27,585 nucleotides of DNA from a virus. This document shows positions 16,214 to 23,600 of the stretch, piece by piece. A program made the position numbers and the translations under genes. Each line of letters begins with the position of its first letter. Position 1 is the first letter of the stretch. A model generated the notes under the pieces. It saw only the letters and a list, made by a program, of their open reading frames with translations. It made no database searches and was not told where the DNA came from. The stretch covers positions 1-27,585 of the IMG/VR virus record IMGVR_UViG_3300034023_001319; one strand, written 5' to 3'.

Positions 16214-16248
16214 ATCTTATTTTTATATTTTAATCTTGTTAAGATTAA
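16214..16248 (-). promoter_or_regulatory. Symporter-operon promoter with overlapping dyad operator
   Basis: On the minus strand TTAACA (complement of 16237-16242), 17 bases, then TAAGAT (complement of 16214-16219). The -35 sits inside a perfect 8-bp dyad, TTAATCTT-GTT-AAGATTAA (16230-16248). A protein binding the dyad would block this promoter and could also act on the divergent plus-strand operon. A T-run (16253-16259) follows the dyad on the plus strand, so a weak attenuator is another reading. Confidence 0.55.
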
Positions 16249-16269
16249 TAGGTTTTTTTAAGAGGCGTA

Positions 16270-16941
16270 ATGGTAAATCAATTTACTATAATAGACTTTA
16301 CGACACTTCGGAAAAGTCTAATTAACAATCAAGATTGTAATCAAAAGGCGTGCAGTACGGAAGTTATAGTAGCATGGTCTTTATATGAGCTTATTACCTT
16401 AATAGAAGAAGAAATAACTAATAAAATTCTTGCTAAATATTCCGGATACAAAGAAAAAACTACTAGCGGTTATATAAATATTTTGATCAAAAAGTGTTTT
16501 TTCATAAATACTGCAACCGACCTCTATCGGAGAAGATTACTACCATTATTACCTACTTGGAAACATTCCATAGCAAAGAAAGAGGAGGTAAGTAATAGAG
16601 ATCAATTAATAACATTTTACTTTCTTGTTCCTAATACTGATTTAAAGATTCAAATCAATCTTGAGATTTTAGAGGAACAAATTGAACAGTTTAAAACAAT
16701 CCCCAACAAAGAATATTACCTGATTAATTACAATCAGTCATGGATAGAAAATGAAAGTTTGATGATAAGTAATTTGATTATTATTAAAGCAAAGGGATTT
16801 ATTAGCATAATTCCTATCAAACATCTCGGCTTTAACATTAATGATCAAGGACAGCCTTATAAACTTATGCAACAAGGAGAAGCATTAACCAGAACGACAA
16901 CGAACGGAATAATTTATGGAAAATATCAAAATAGTAGCTAG
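16270..16941 (+). CDS. Unknown protein, first gene of the phage early operon (223 aa)
   Basis: Starts with an AAGAGG ribosome site just right of the divergent control region. Soluble, helical N-terminal half (VAWSLYELITLIEEEITNKI), then a beta-rich C-terminal half rich in I, N and K. There is no signal peptide, catalytic motif or recognised family. Being first in a replication operon fits an early regulator or host-takeover protein, but this is inference only. Confidence 0.6.
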   Translation: MVNQFTIIDFTTLRKSLINNQDCNQKACSTEVIVAWSLYELITLIEEEITNKILAKYSGYKEKTTSGYINILIKKCFFINTATDLYRRRLLPLLPTWKHSIAKKEEVSNRDQLITFYFLVPNTDLKIQINLEILEEQIEQFKTIPNKEYYLINYNQSWIENESLMISNLIIIKAKGFISIIPIKHLGFNINDQGQPYKLMQQGEALTRTTTNGIIYGKYQNSS

Positions 16942-17053
16942 GAGGCTAAGGAGAGTAACCAATGAAAATCATGCGTCATTGACGATTGATACGGTAATTC
17001 ACGATTTAACCACATTAATAAATTTAATTTTAGAAGAGGAAAAAGATGAGTAA
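16916..17053 (+). CDS. Possible small protein bridging two genes (45 aa)
   Basis: An in-frame ORF from ATG 16916 to TAA 17051-17053 encodes MENIKIVARRLRRVTNENHA and then a hydrophobic/acidic helix ending EEEKDE. It overlaps the 223-aa gene by 26 bases and the next start by 8 bases (ATGAGTAA). That is the same start/stop overlap used between the methyltransferase and terminase-like genes at 24806. It fills an otherwise empty 104-base gap. It has no strong ribosome site of its own, so translation would need coupling. Amphipathic, basic N-terminus, acidic C-terminus; function unknown. Confidence 0.35.
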   Translation: MENIKIVARRLRRVTNENHASLTIDTVIHDLTTLINLILEEEKDE

Positions 17054-17375
17054 GGCAATTGACATAGAGTGTGTAATGAATAAAGAGGAGCTCCAGCATA
17101 TCAATGAAGTAATAATAGCTGTTTACGATACTTTAAAAAGTAACTTTCTCGGTGCTAATAAATTATTAGAAAATTACGCTTCAAATTCTGAATATAGCCA
17201 GCAAATTAAGGCACGAATGAAGATTGTGTTATCGGCTATGAAGCGTTTAGTTGCAGTTTTAAAGATACGAGATCCGCTACATAAATACCGAAATTTCTGT
17301 AAAGAAGTTTGGATATTACAAGAAATCTGTGAACGAGACTTAAAGAACATAGATTGCAAAATGGGGGAGGCTTAG
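17046..17375 (+). CDS. Unknown small helical protein (109 aa)
   Basis: Starts at an ATGAGTAA overlap with the preceding small ORF, with an AGAGGAAAA ribosome site. The whole protein looks helical: LQHINEVIIAVYDTLKSNFL, then KARMKIVLSAMKRLVAVLKI and a Cys-containing C-terminal helix (CKEVWILQEICERD). It has no recognised family. It sits immediately before the second initiator-like gene, with a GGGGGAGG ribosome site in between. A role in replication is inferred from position. Confidence 0.6.
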   Translation: MSKAIDIECVMNKEELQHINEVIIAVYDTLKSNFLGANKLLENYASNSEYSQQIKARMKIVLSAMKRLVAVLKIRDPLHKYRNFCKEVWILQEICERDLKNIDCKMGEA

Positions 17376-17379
17376 AATT

Positions 17380-18636
17380 ATGGCAAAAGCATCGTCTAAT
17401 GTCATCAGTTTAGAATTCTATAATAGGAAGACTGATAAGAACGAGAAGACCTTTGATCAAATATTACGTATAGCAAAGTTTATTGGCCGAGCTAATGATA
17501 AAACTAAAAGTATTGGTAATAAGAATAGTAAATTTTTATTAGCACATATAGCAGACAGAATTAAACGTAGTAAAACCGGAGTAATTTTTATTGACCATGA
17601 TGAGATATCAGAAATTACGGAATGCCGTTCTGACCAGAACTTAAATCTCATAAAACAATTAATAGATATCTTTAACTTTGAATATCATCGTTTTATTGTC
17701 TTTGAAGGTCAAAAAAGGTGTTATGGTTATACAGTAAAATATACGAATGACGGTATTGAGCGAATAAATAATCCTGAGTTATTTTATCCTGAATTACTTA
17801 ATAAAAAGTTTCAAATTGATAGCCGAAAAGAGTCTATTAGCAAGCCGAAAATATTTGGCTACGAGACAGAAAAAGTTCGGCCACGTAACCGAAAAAATTC
17901 GGCGATACACGCGCGCGTTCTAAATAGAAATTTAGATATTATAGATATAAATAAAGATCTTTCAGATCTTTGTTCCAGTGAAGATATAAGTTTTGGTATA
18001 GAGAGCCAAGATCTAAAAAATCAGGATACTAATTTTATTTTTTCTAATCAGACCGAGGTAGAGGCTAATACGGAGTTCCCTAACATGAGCCGTGTAGACA
18101 GAATGATAGCAAAGGAGCAGGCTAGAAGACAGCGAGACGAGCTTGAGGGAAATTCTTTTGAGGAAGTACTTGCAAGGGCAAAAGCCGATCGAGATAAAGA
18201 GAAATTAACCTTAACAAAACAGCAGGAAACAGCACAAATAGAGCCGCCTACGGTTAAGGCTTGGCATACCCCGCCTCAGGTTCAGAGAGAGCCAAACGAT
18301 ATTCATACCAAGAACGACAATGTCTACCATGGCAACAGATTACTTAACGAGTTTGATTTCACGGACGAGTTAATTAATGCCGTACGAGAGAGGAGTAATA
18401 AACCGCATTTTTCCAATAGCCGAATAATTGCGATTATGAAAAATATTATCGCTAGCAATCCTAAGGTTAGAATTTGGGGAGGAAGGAATGCCTTTATCAA
18501 CTATATGGTCAAAGCGGTAAACAACGAGAAGGAATTCACCAAGGAAGAGAAGTCACAATCGCTTGCGGAAATGAAGAGAAAGGAAGCAGAACAATTGATG
18601 TATGACTTTGAACACCGAGTAATCAGATATTTTTAA
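17380..18636 (+). CDS. Replication-initiator-like protein, paralogue of 9863-10951
   Basis: A 418-aa basic protein. Residues 67-125 (VIFIDHDEISEITECRSDQN, 68-87, then YHRFIVFEGQKRCYGYTVKY) align with the winged-helix-like block of the initiator-like protein at 9863: I-S, Q-N and the G-x-K-x-Y-x-Y pattern fall in the same order, offset by 11 residues. A long variable charged linker (about 150-320) follows, then a C-terminal helical domain (FDFTDELINAVRERSN and RIIAIMKNIIASNPKVRIWG) related to the C-terminus of the same paralogue. DnaB follows 11 bases downstream, so this protein probably recognises the phage origin and/or recruits the helicase. No ATPase motif is present. I do not assign a symbol. 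Confidence 0.65.
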   Translation: MAKASSNVISLEFYNRKTDKNEKTFDQILRIAKFIGRANDKTKSIGNKNSKFLLAHIADRIKRSKTGVIFIDHDEISEITECRSDQNLNLIKQLIDIFNFEYHRFIVFEGQKRCYGYTVKYTNDGIERINNPELFYPELLNKKFQIDSRKESISKPKIFGYETEKVRPRNRKNSAIHARVLNRNLDIIDINKDLSDLCSSEDISFGIESQDLKNQDTNFIFSNQTEVEANTEFPNMSRVDRMIAKEQARRQRDELEGNSFEEVLARAKADRDKEKLTLTKQQETAQIEPPTVKAWHTPPQVQREPNDIHTKNDNVYHGNRLLNEFDFTDELINAVRERSNKPHFSNSRIIAIMKNIIASNPKVRIWGGRNAFINYMVKAVNNEKEFTKEEKSQSLAEMKRKEAEQLMYDFEHRVIRYF

Positions 18637-18647
18637 GGAATAAAATA

Positions 18648-19976
18648 ATGGATCAGGACATTTTAACTAAACTAGAAGAAATAAAGCAACTTGATACTCG
18701 CAACGAGAAAATAGCTATCGGTCATATGCTCCAAGATGAGGTAGCAGCTATTACCGGAACTAGAATGCTAATAGCAAAATACTTCATCACTCCTCATGCT
18801 GCACATGTGTTTAAGATTGTTAAGTCGTATGTAGAAGAGGGGAAATCAGTTAGCGATATATATTTCCACATTCACTCAATAGCAGAAGAGGACTGGCAGT
18901 CTTTTTCGCAAGGTGTAGCAAGAGAGGAATACTTAAGGCAATGTATGGTACTTAGCATCCCATTCCTTGGTACAGATGTTTACGCTGAGGGTGTTTTTGG
19001 TCAGATACAGAAACAGTATTTTAGAAGAGAGGCATTTTTTCTTTATGAAAATGCCAAACCAAAAATTCTTAATACGGCAGATAGTAAGGATTTAACGGAA
19101 ATAGTAACCGATATCGGTAACAAGTGTAATGCTCTCCTTGATGGGATGACACCAAGCGACGAACATGATTACGAAGCAGAAGTAATGGAGGTTTTAAATA
19201 CTACAGAACAAGCTGTAATCAGTAGCGGTTTTAAAGACCTTGATCAGATTATAGAGGGATTTAGACCGGGTCAATTAATTACTGTCGGAGCAGGAACGGG
19301 AGTCGGTAAGAGTGCTTTTGCGGTTAACCTTGCTTTAAATATTACTAACCAAGGTTATAAAGTTGGTCTTTGGTCTTTTGAGATGGATAAGGAGGAAGTT
19401 TATCAAAGGATAATTTCAAATATTACTGAAATTAGCAGGAAAGATAGGTTGCATGCAGAAGAACGTTACAATGCAGTTAAGAAATATTTTAAAGAAGCTA
19501 AAGATAATATTCAGATTTTTACTGATCGGATTAAGGATTTAGGGAGTTTCTATCTTCACTGCCGTAAGGAAAGTATCAAGGAAAACATGAAGGTGATCAT
19601 CATTGATTATGTTCAATTAATACATTTATCAGGTTTTACGGGTTTAAACAGAGTTTCTGAAATAGAACTCATTACAAAGACACTAAAAAATATAGCTAGT
19701 GAGCTTGGTATTACGGTAATCATACTTTCCCAGTTATCAAGAGAATATCAGAAGAGAGAAAACAAACAACCGATTCTTTCTGACTTAAGGGATTCAGGTT
19801 CGATAGAGCAGGATTCAAATCTAGTAATATTCTTGCACAGGCAGGATGATTACCCGCTGATGCTAAAAGATTATGAGAAAATAATTACGGTCATAGTAGC
19901 AAAAAATAGGGACGGCCGCTGTGGATCATTCATTTTGAAGTATCAGGGAAACATAACAAAATTTAAGGAGGAGTAA
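18648..19976 (+). CDS. dnaB: DnaB-type replicative helicase (phage)
   Basis: A 442-aa hexameric 5'-3' replicative helicase, close to the length of cellular DnaB. The C-terminal RecA-like domain is complete: Walker A GAGTGVGKS (214-222), SFEM with catalytic Glu (243-246), Walker B VIIID (316-320) then YVQLI, the sensor LSQLSR (360-365), and LSDLRDSGSIEQDSN (377-391) with the arginine-finger region. The closing element is VAKNRDGRCG. The N-terminal about 170 residues are DnaB-like but diverged, which suits a dedicated initiator or loader encoded nearby rather than host DnaC. It has an AAGGAAT ribosome site. The next gene starts directly after its stop, showing a compact operon. Confidence 0.9.
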   Translation: MDQDILTKLEEIKQLDTRNEKIAIGHMLQDEVAAITGTRMLIAKYFITPHAAHVFKIVKSYVEEGKSVSDIYFHIHSIAEEDWQSFSQGVAREEYLRQCMVLSIPFLGTDVYAEGVFGQIQKQYFRREAFFLYENAKPKILNTADSKDLTEIVTDIGNKCNALLDGMTPSDEHDYEAEVMEVLNTTEQAVISSGFKDLDQIIEGFRPGQLITVGAGTGVGKSAFAVNLALNITNQGYKVGLWSFEMDKEEVYQRIISNITEISRKDRLHAEERYNAVKKYFKEAKDNIQIFTDRIKDLGSFYLHCRKESIKENMKVIIIDYVQLIHLSGFTGLNRVSEIELITKTLKNIASELGITVIILSQLSREYQKRENKQPILSDLRDSGSIEQDSNLVIFLHRQDDYPLMLKDYEKIITVIVAKNRDGRCGSFILKYQGNITKFKEE

Positions 19977-20402
19977 ATGAAAACAAAACAGCAATTAGAA
20001 GAACAGATTATAGATATGTATTTAAATAATAAAATTAACTCGGCTACAAAGGAGGCAAAATTATTATTTTTAAATCTCTTTCCAACAAAAGAAGGATTTA
20101 AGCATATTGAAAACATGTTGAAAGATTCTCAGGCATTAGAATTTATGGAGAAAGTCGTTGATAGAGAAATGGATTTAGAAGAACAAGGGTTGGAAATTTC
20201 CGATATGAGTGAAGAATGTCTACACAGTATATTTGATTCTTTAACTCGAAAAGGGTTCTTTAGAAAAGATAGAAAAGGATATGCCTTAACGCCTAAGGAT
20301 AATTTGAATATGGATAGTTTATCAGATGCAGAGGCATTCGTATATATAAAATTTAGAAAAATGTTTTTTAATAAAATAATGGAAAATAAGGAGGTTTTAT
20401 GA
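19977..20402 (+). CDS. Unknown early phage protein (141 aa)
   Basis: Its ATG follows the helicase stop without a gap; the GGAGG inside the last helicase codons serves as ribosome site. Residues about 5-60 are helical (EEQIIDMYLNNKINSATKEA). The C-terminal third (CLHSIFDSLTRKGFFRKDRK) looks like a winged-helix wing. The N-terminal block loosely resembles the 105-aa protein at 23283-23600. Function unknown. Confidence 0.6.
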   Translation: MKTKQQLEEQIIDMYLNNKINSATKEAKLLFLNLFPTKEGFKHIENMLKDSQALEFMEKVVDREMDLEEQGLEISDMSEECLHSIFDSLTRKGFFRKDRKGYALTPKDNLNMDSLSDAEAFVYIKFRKMFFNKIMENKEVL

Positions 20403-20644
20403 GCGAACAAGAAGCTAGGAAATATACGTCAATTCATAATTTAAGAGACGAGATTAGGAGGGATATGGAGGATTATAAGCTTTTATGGACTGATGAATAT
20501 GTAGGAGTAGATACTGAAGCCGTGTATTTATTTAACCGCAAAAAAGACAATGATCTTCGTTTTTGGTTTTCAAAGTACTTAGATAAACAAATTGATAACA
20601 ACTTATCAAAATTAAAAGAACTAGTGGAGCAAAAGAATGGGTAA
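20399..20644 (+). CDS. Unknown small early phage protein (81 aa)
   Basis: Starts by ATGA overlap with the previous stop, with an AAGGAGG ribosome site. Charged and helical (NLRDEIRRDMEDYKLLWTDE at the N-terminus, KLKELVEQKNG at the end), ending in an 8-base overlap with the next gene. No family recognised. Confidence 0.6.
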   Translation: MSEQEARKYTSIHNLRDEIRRDMEDYKLLWTDEYVGVDTEAVYLFNRKKDNDLRFWFSKYLDKQIDNNLSKLKELVEQKNG

Positions 20645-20915
20645 GAAATTTGATCTTAGTCATATGCCTTATATTAGAGATAAAGATACGTTTAAGGCTG
20701 TTATGTTTGCAAGGAATCTTATGGGACAGCGTGTACCAATCCAGTTAGCCCTCTATAAAGCAGCAAAATATTATAAGGTTAATACTTATCAAGTTGCTAA
20801 ATATATGGGGAAATTGGGGAGTAATACTAAAGAAGAATATATTGGAAATGATGCTTGTTTTAATGACGAGCTATGGGAAAAGAAAAAAAGAAAAAGGAGC
20901 AAAAATAATGACTAA
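20637..20915 (+). CDS. Unknown small basic protein with possible HTH (92 aa)
   Basis: Overlaps both neighbours by 8 bases; a GGAGC ribosome site lies before its ATG. The segment IQLALYKAAKYYKVNTYQVA reads like a helix-turn-helix, and the C-terminus is strongly basic (KKKRKRSKN). It lies just before the SSB-like gene. DNA binding is likely but no family was recognised. Confidence 0.6.
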   Translation: MGKKFDLSHMPYIRDKDTFKAVMFARNLMGQRVPIQLALYKAAKYYKVNTYQVAKYMGKLGSNTKEEYIGNDACFNDELWEKKKRKRSKNND

Positions 20916-21489
20916 ATGGAACAACTTTAATGATGCCGAGGATCAAATGTCTTATGAGTTAATCCCGCATAAAACTATAGCAAAAGTTCGTCTGCTGATA
21001 AAAAAAGGTAATCATGTAACTGATGAATTTAAAGATGGATGGGCTACCAAAAGCCGCACAGGAACTAGTATATATCTTGCCTGTGAGTTCGTAATCTTAG
21101 GAGGAGAATATGAGAATAGGAAGATCTGGAGCAATATCGGTCTTCACAGTGATAATTCACCAAAATTCGCTCAAATGGGTAGAACTATGATCAAAGCTAT
21201 CCTTGATTCTGCTCATGGATTACATCCAGCAGACAAATCACCAGAAGCAGAAAAAATGAGAACTATTAAAAGCTTTTCCGACCTTGATAATTTGCAGGTG
21301 GTAGCTGAAATTACCATTAACGATAAAGGCGATAAGCCTAGTAATGAGATTAAGACGATAATTACTCCAGCACATGCTAAATACAGCGAGTACATGGACG
21401 AGAGAAGCGGTAAGTTTCCGATAAATTATAGTGGAGATGGGAGTAAGCAAATAAGTACTGAATTTACTTCTGATGAAGTGCCATTTTAA
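20908..21489 (+). CDS. Phage single-stranded-DNA-binding-like protein (193 aa)
   Basis: I start at MTKWNNFNDAEDQ because an AAAAAGGAGC ribosome site precedes this ATG; the longer open frame upstream lies inside the previous gene. The body is beta-rich: LIPHKTIAKVRLLIKKG, then TGTSIYLACEFVILGGEYEN and RKIWSNIGLHSD. The C-terminus is acidic and ends SDEVPF, very like the DDIPF tip of SSB proteins that recruits partner enzymes. I recall closely similar proteins (N-terminal W-N, the LIPxGTxAKVR pattern and a GRSxIRAIL helix) in alphaproteobacterial phages, usually unannotated. Co-location with helicase and HNH-AP2 genes supports a replication role. The SSB assignment is inference from the tail and beta content, not from a proven OB-fold match. 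Confidence 0.55.
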   Translation: MTKWNNFNDAEDQMSYELIPHKTIAKVRLLIKKGNHVTDEFKDGWATKSRTGTSIYLACEFVILGGEYENRKIWSNIGLHSDNSPKFAQMGRTMIKAILDSAHGLHPADKSPEAEKMRTIKSFSDLDNLQVVAEITINDKGDKPSNEIKTIITPAHAKYSEYMDERSGKFPINYSGDGSKQISTEFTSDEVPF

Positions 21490-21513
21490 ATACAAATAAC
21501 AAGGAGAGAGAAA

Positions 21514-22326
21514 ATGTTTACATTTTTAAGAAACGTCAAAAAAGCAGCAGACTTTTTTAGTATTCACCCAGAGGGCTTAAGTTTTGTAACAGAAAGAAGG
21601 CTTAAGGGCTTGGAAGCTAGTGTTAGTAAATTGCCGAAAGCTATAGAGGATCGCAATCTTACTCGTATAATTAATTTAGAACATGAAAGCTATAAAAATT
21701 TCTGTGAGTTAGAACAAATCGTTGAACGTATAGTTACAATTCTTGAAAAAACACTAGATAAAAAGGAAGCATCTACTCAGTCATTACCGGTAGAGCAAAC
21801 CAAAACTACTAAAAAACCTAAAGTCGTAAAACTTAAAGCTGTAGAAGAGAAAGTCAAAAAAGTTAAACCGCAATTAACACAGGCGCAAGTTAAAAAGTTG
21901 TTTGAATATAGAGAGGGAGAGCTTTATTTGAAGGTTAATAAAAGAGCAGTTAAAAAAGGTATTAAACTATCCTTTTTAGCAAAAAATGGCTCTAGTGTTA
22001 AAAGATACGTATTTATCAATAGTACTAAATATAATGCTGGACGGATAATATACTTGATGTTTCATGGGTATTTACCTGAAGTAGCTGCTTATAAAGATGG
22101 CAATTCATTAAACACTAAAATTGAGAATATAATAGCAGCTAGCTGTTCTGAACAATCTGGGTATAAAGGCGTAACTTATGCAACAAAAACGAAAAAATGG
22201 GTAGCTAAGATTATGAAAGAAGGAACAAATCTTTATCTAGGTTCTTTTAACTCCCCCGAAGAAGCCCATAAAGCATATTGCAAAGCAGCAAAGAAACTAT
22301 ATGGGAGATTTGCACGAGTAGCGTAA
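21514..22326 (+). CDS. AP2-domain protein with degenerate HNH region (270 aa)
   Basis: A fusion with a strong AAGGAGAG ribosome site. Residues 1-85 form a helical N-terminal domain not usual for this family. A Lys-rich linker (about 95-120) follows, then an HNH-like region (121-210), then an AP2/ERF DNA-binding domain (213-268: SGYKGVTYATKTKKWVAKI, YLGSFNSPEEAHKAYCKAAK). In active relatives the HNH centre reads close to IDHINGNxxDNRIENL. Here it is AAYKDGNSLNTKIENI (191-206), so the catalytic Asp-His is lost while the flanking frame is kept. It probably binds DNA without cutting it. HNH-AP2 genes are usually homing endonucleases in phages. The N-terminal fusion and dead active site suggest a new role, for example as a regulator. 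Confidence 0.75.
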   Translation: MFTFLRNVKKAADFFSIHPEGLSFVTERRLKGLEASVSKLPKAIEDRNLTRIINLEHESYKNFCELEQIVERIVTILEKTLDKKEASTQSLPVEQTKTTKKPKVVKLKAVEEKVKKVKPQLTQAQVKKLFEYREGELYLKVNKRAVKKGIKLSFLAKNGSSVKRYVFINSTKYNAGRIIYLMFHGYLPEVAAYKDGNSLNTKIENIIAASCSEQSGYKGVTYATKTKKWVAKIMKEGTNLYLGSFNSPEEAHKAYCKAAKKLYGRFARVA

Positions 22327-22357
22327 TAGAAATGTAACATAATAATAGGCAAGCACG

Positions 22358-23308
22358 ATGAACATGAATTTTCATATTAACGAAGAATTTGCAAAACTTA
22401 TTCCTCCATTATCCAGTGATGAGTTGTATAACCTAGAGCAGAGTTTGCTTAATGAAGGTTGCCTCCATGCACTGGTAGTATGGAATAACACCATAATAGA
22501 TGGACACCATAGATATGCCATTTGCAGTAAGTATGGCATAAGCTTTGACGTAGTAGAAAAAACAGGGCTAGAAACCGAGCTGGACGTAAAGCTCTGGATG
22601 ATCAATAACCAGTTTAGCAGAAGGAATTTACCTACTGAAACTAGGCTTGCACTAGCTTATAAGTTTAAGCAGTTTGAAGTAGAGAAAGCTAAGGAGAGGC
22701 AAGGCACTAGAAATGATTTAGTAGAAAGCGATACTAACATTGCCCAACCAGTTGGTAGAAGTGAAACTTCTGAGTATGAAAACAGAGGGAGAGGCACTTT
22801 AGGAGAAATAGCCAAACGAGCTGGCGTGAGCCACACGACAGCCGAGCAATACGATACCATCCAGCGCAAAGGTACTGATGAGCAGAAAGCCGAAGTTGCA
22901 GAAGGCAGATCCAGTATTAAGAAAATGTATAATGAGATTAAAAAAGCAAACAGACTGGAAAAAGACCCCAATCCCGATAACTCTTCTCAATTATCGACTA
23001 ACGGAGTAATGAGTATTCAAGAACACATTACCGGTATTTATGATGCCTTAGAGGGGTTTAATAACTATAAGGACATGGTTGCGATTCGTTATTGGCTTTC
23101 AAATACCAGTCTTAGTCAGAATGATAATTTTCGTTCTACAGTACTTGATGTAGAGAAACAAAAGAAAGTGGTAACTAGAAATCTAACTGTGCTATCGGAA
23201 GAAGTAGATGACTTAGAGTTTTTAGTGAATAGGTGTAAGCACTTTGTTTCGATAGAAACCCAGAAAGATAAGAAATTCTTGAATGAGTATAATAAATATT
23301 ATGGCTAA
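22358..23308 (+). CDS. ParB-like nuclease-domain protein with HTH (316 aa)
   Basis: The N-terminus is a ParB/Srx-type domain: IIDGHHRYAIC (46-56) carries the GHxR motif that binds nucleotide in ParB, after a LNEGCLHALVVW strand. A central HTH (RGTLGEIAKRAGVSHTTAEQ) and a helical, charged C-terminus follow. It could act in DNA segregation, CTP-dependent DNA clamping or transcription. It is far from parA (4 kb away on the same strand) and stands next to a ParB-methyltransferase fusion, so it is more likely a phage regulatory protein than the partition partner. Its ATG has no clear ribosome site. Confidence 0.75.
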   Translation: MNMNFHINEEFAKLIPPLSSDELYNLEQSLLNEGCLHALVVWNNTIIDGHHRYAICSKYGISFDVVEKTGLETELDVKLWMINNQFSRRNLPTETRLALAYKFKQFEVEKAKERQGTRNDLVESDTNIAQPVGRSETSEYENRGRGTLGEIAKRAGVSHTTAEQYDTIQRKGTDEQKAEVAEGRSSIKKMYNEIKKANRLEKDPNPDNSSQLSTNGVMSIQEHITGIYDALEGFNNYKDMVAIRYWLSNTSLSQNDNFRSTVLDVEKQKKVVTRNLTVLSEEVDDLEFLVNRCKHFVSIETQKDKKFLNEYNKYYG

Positions 23309-23600
23309 AGCAAAATGTGAAGAGATTGTTATAGAGCGTTATTTAAAAGGGAATATTAGCAATGAGTTTAAAGATGAGCTTTTGTGGGTCATTAACCTAA
23401 GGCGTGATAACCATCAATATTTAGAAGTATTATTTAGACTGTTAGAAGATGAGAGCTCGGAAAAGCTTAATATTCTAGAGAATATAGTAAATATGATAAA
23501 GAAACAAATTATTGCCGATAGCAGAGACATTCCGCTAAAAAATCCAAAACAGGTTATAAACAAGTTGCTAGAGGAGCTAGAAAATGAACTATCCAAGTAA
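23283..23600 (+). CDS. Unknown small early phage protein (105 aa)
   Basis: Overlaps the ParB-like gene by 26 bases; an internal ATG at 23301 (MAKAKCEEI) would reduce this to 8 and may be the real start. Acidic and helical throughout (VIERYLKGNISNEFKDELLW, LEVLFRLLEDESSEK, a C-terminal LLEELENELSK). The N-terminal block loosely resembles the 141-aa protein at 19977-20402. No family recognised. It overlaps the methyltransferase start by 17 bases. Confidence 0.55.
   Translation: MSIINIMAKAKCEEIVIERYLKGNISNEFKDELLWVINLRRDNHQYLEVLFRLLEDESSEKLNILENIVNMIKKQIIADSRDIPLKNPKQVINKLLEELENELSK

Noticed and set aside
16962-16982. 6-residue ORF (MKIMRH) behind a strong GGAGG..AAGGAG ribosome-like stretch
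   Set aside because: Too short to call a gene; no run of regulatory codons and no terminator-like structure downstream to support a leader peptide.
20794-20907. N-terminal extension of the SSB-like protein
   Set aside because: It is the shadow of the 92-aa gene in another frame; the ATG at 20908 has its own ribosome site.
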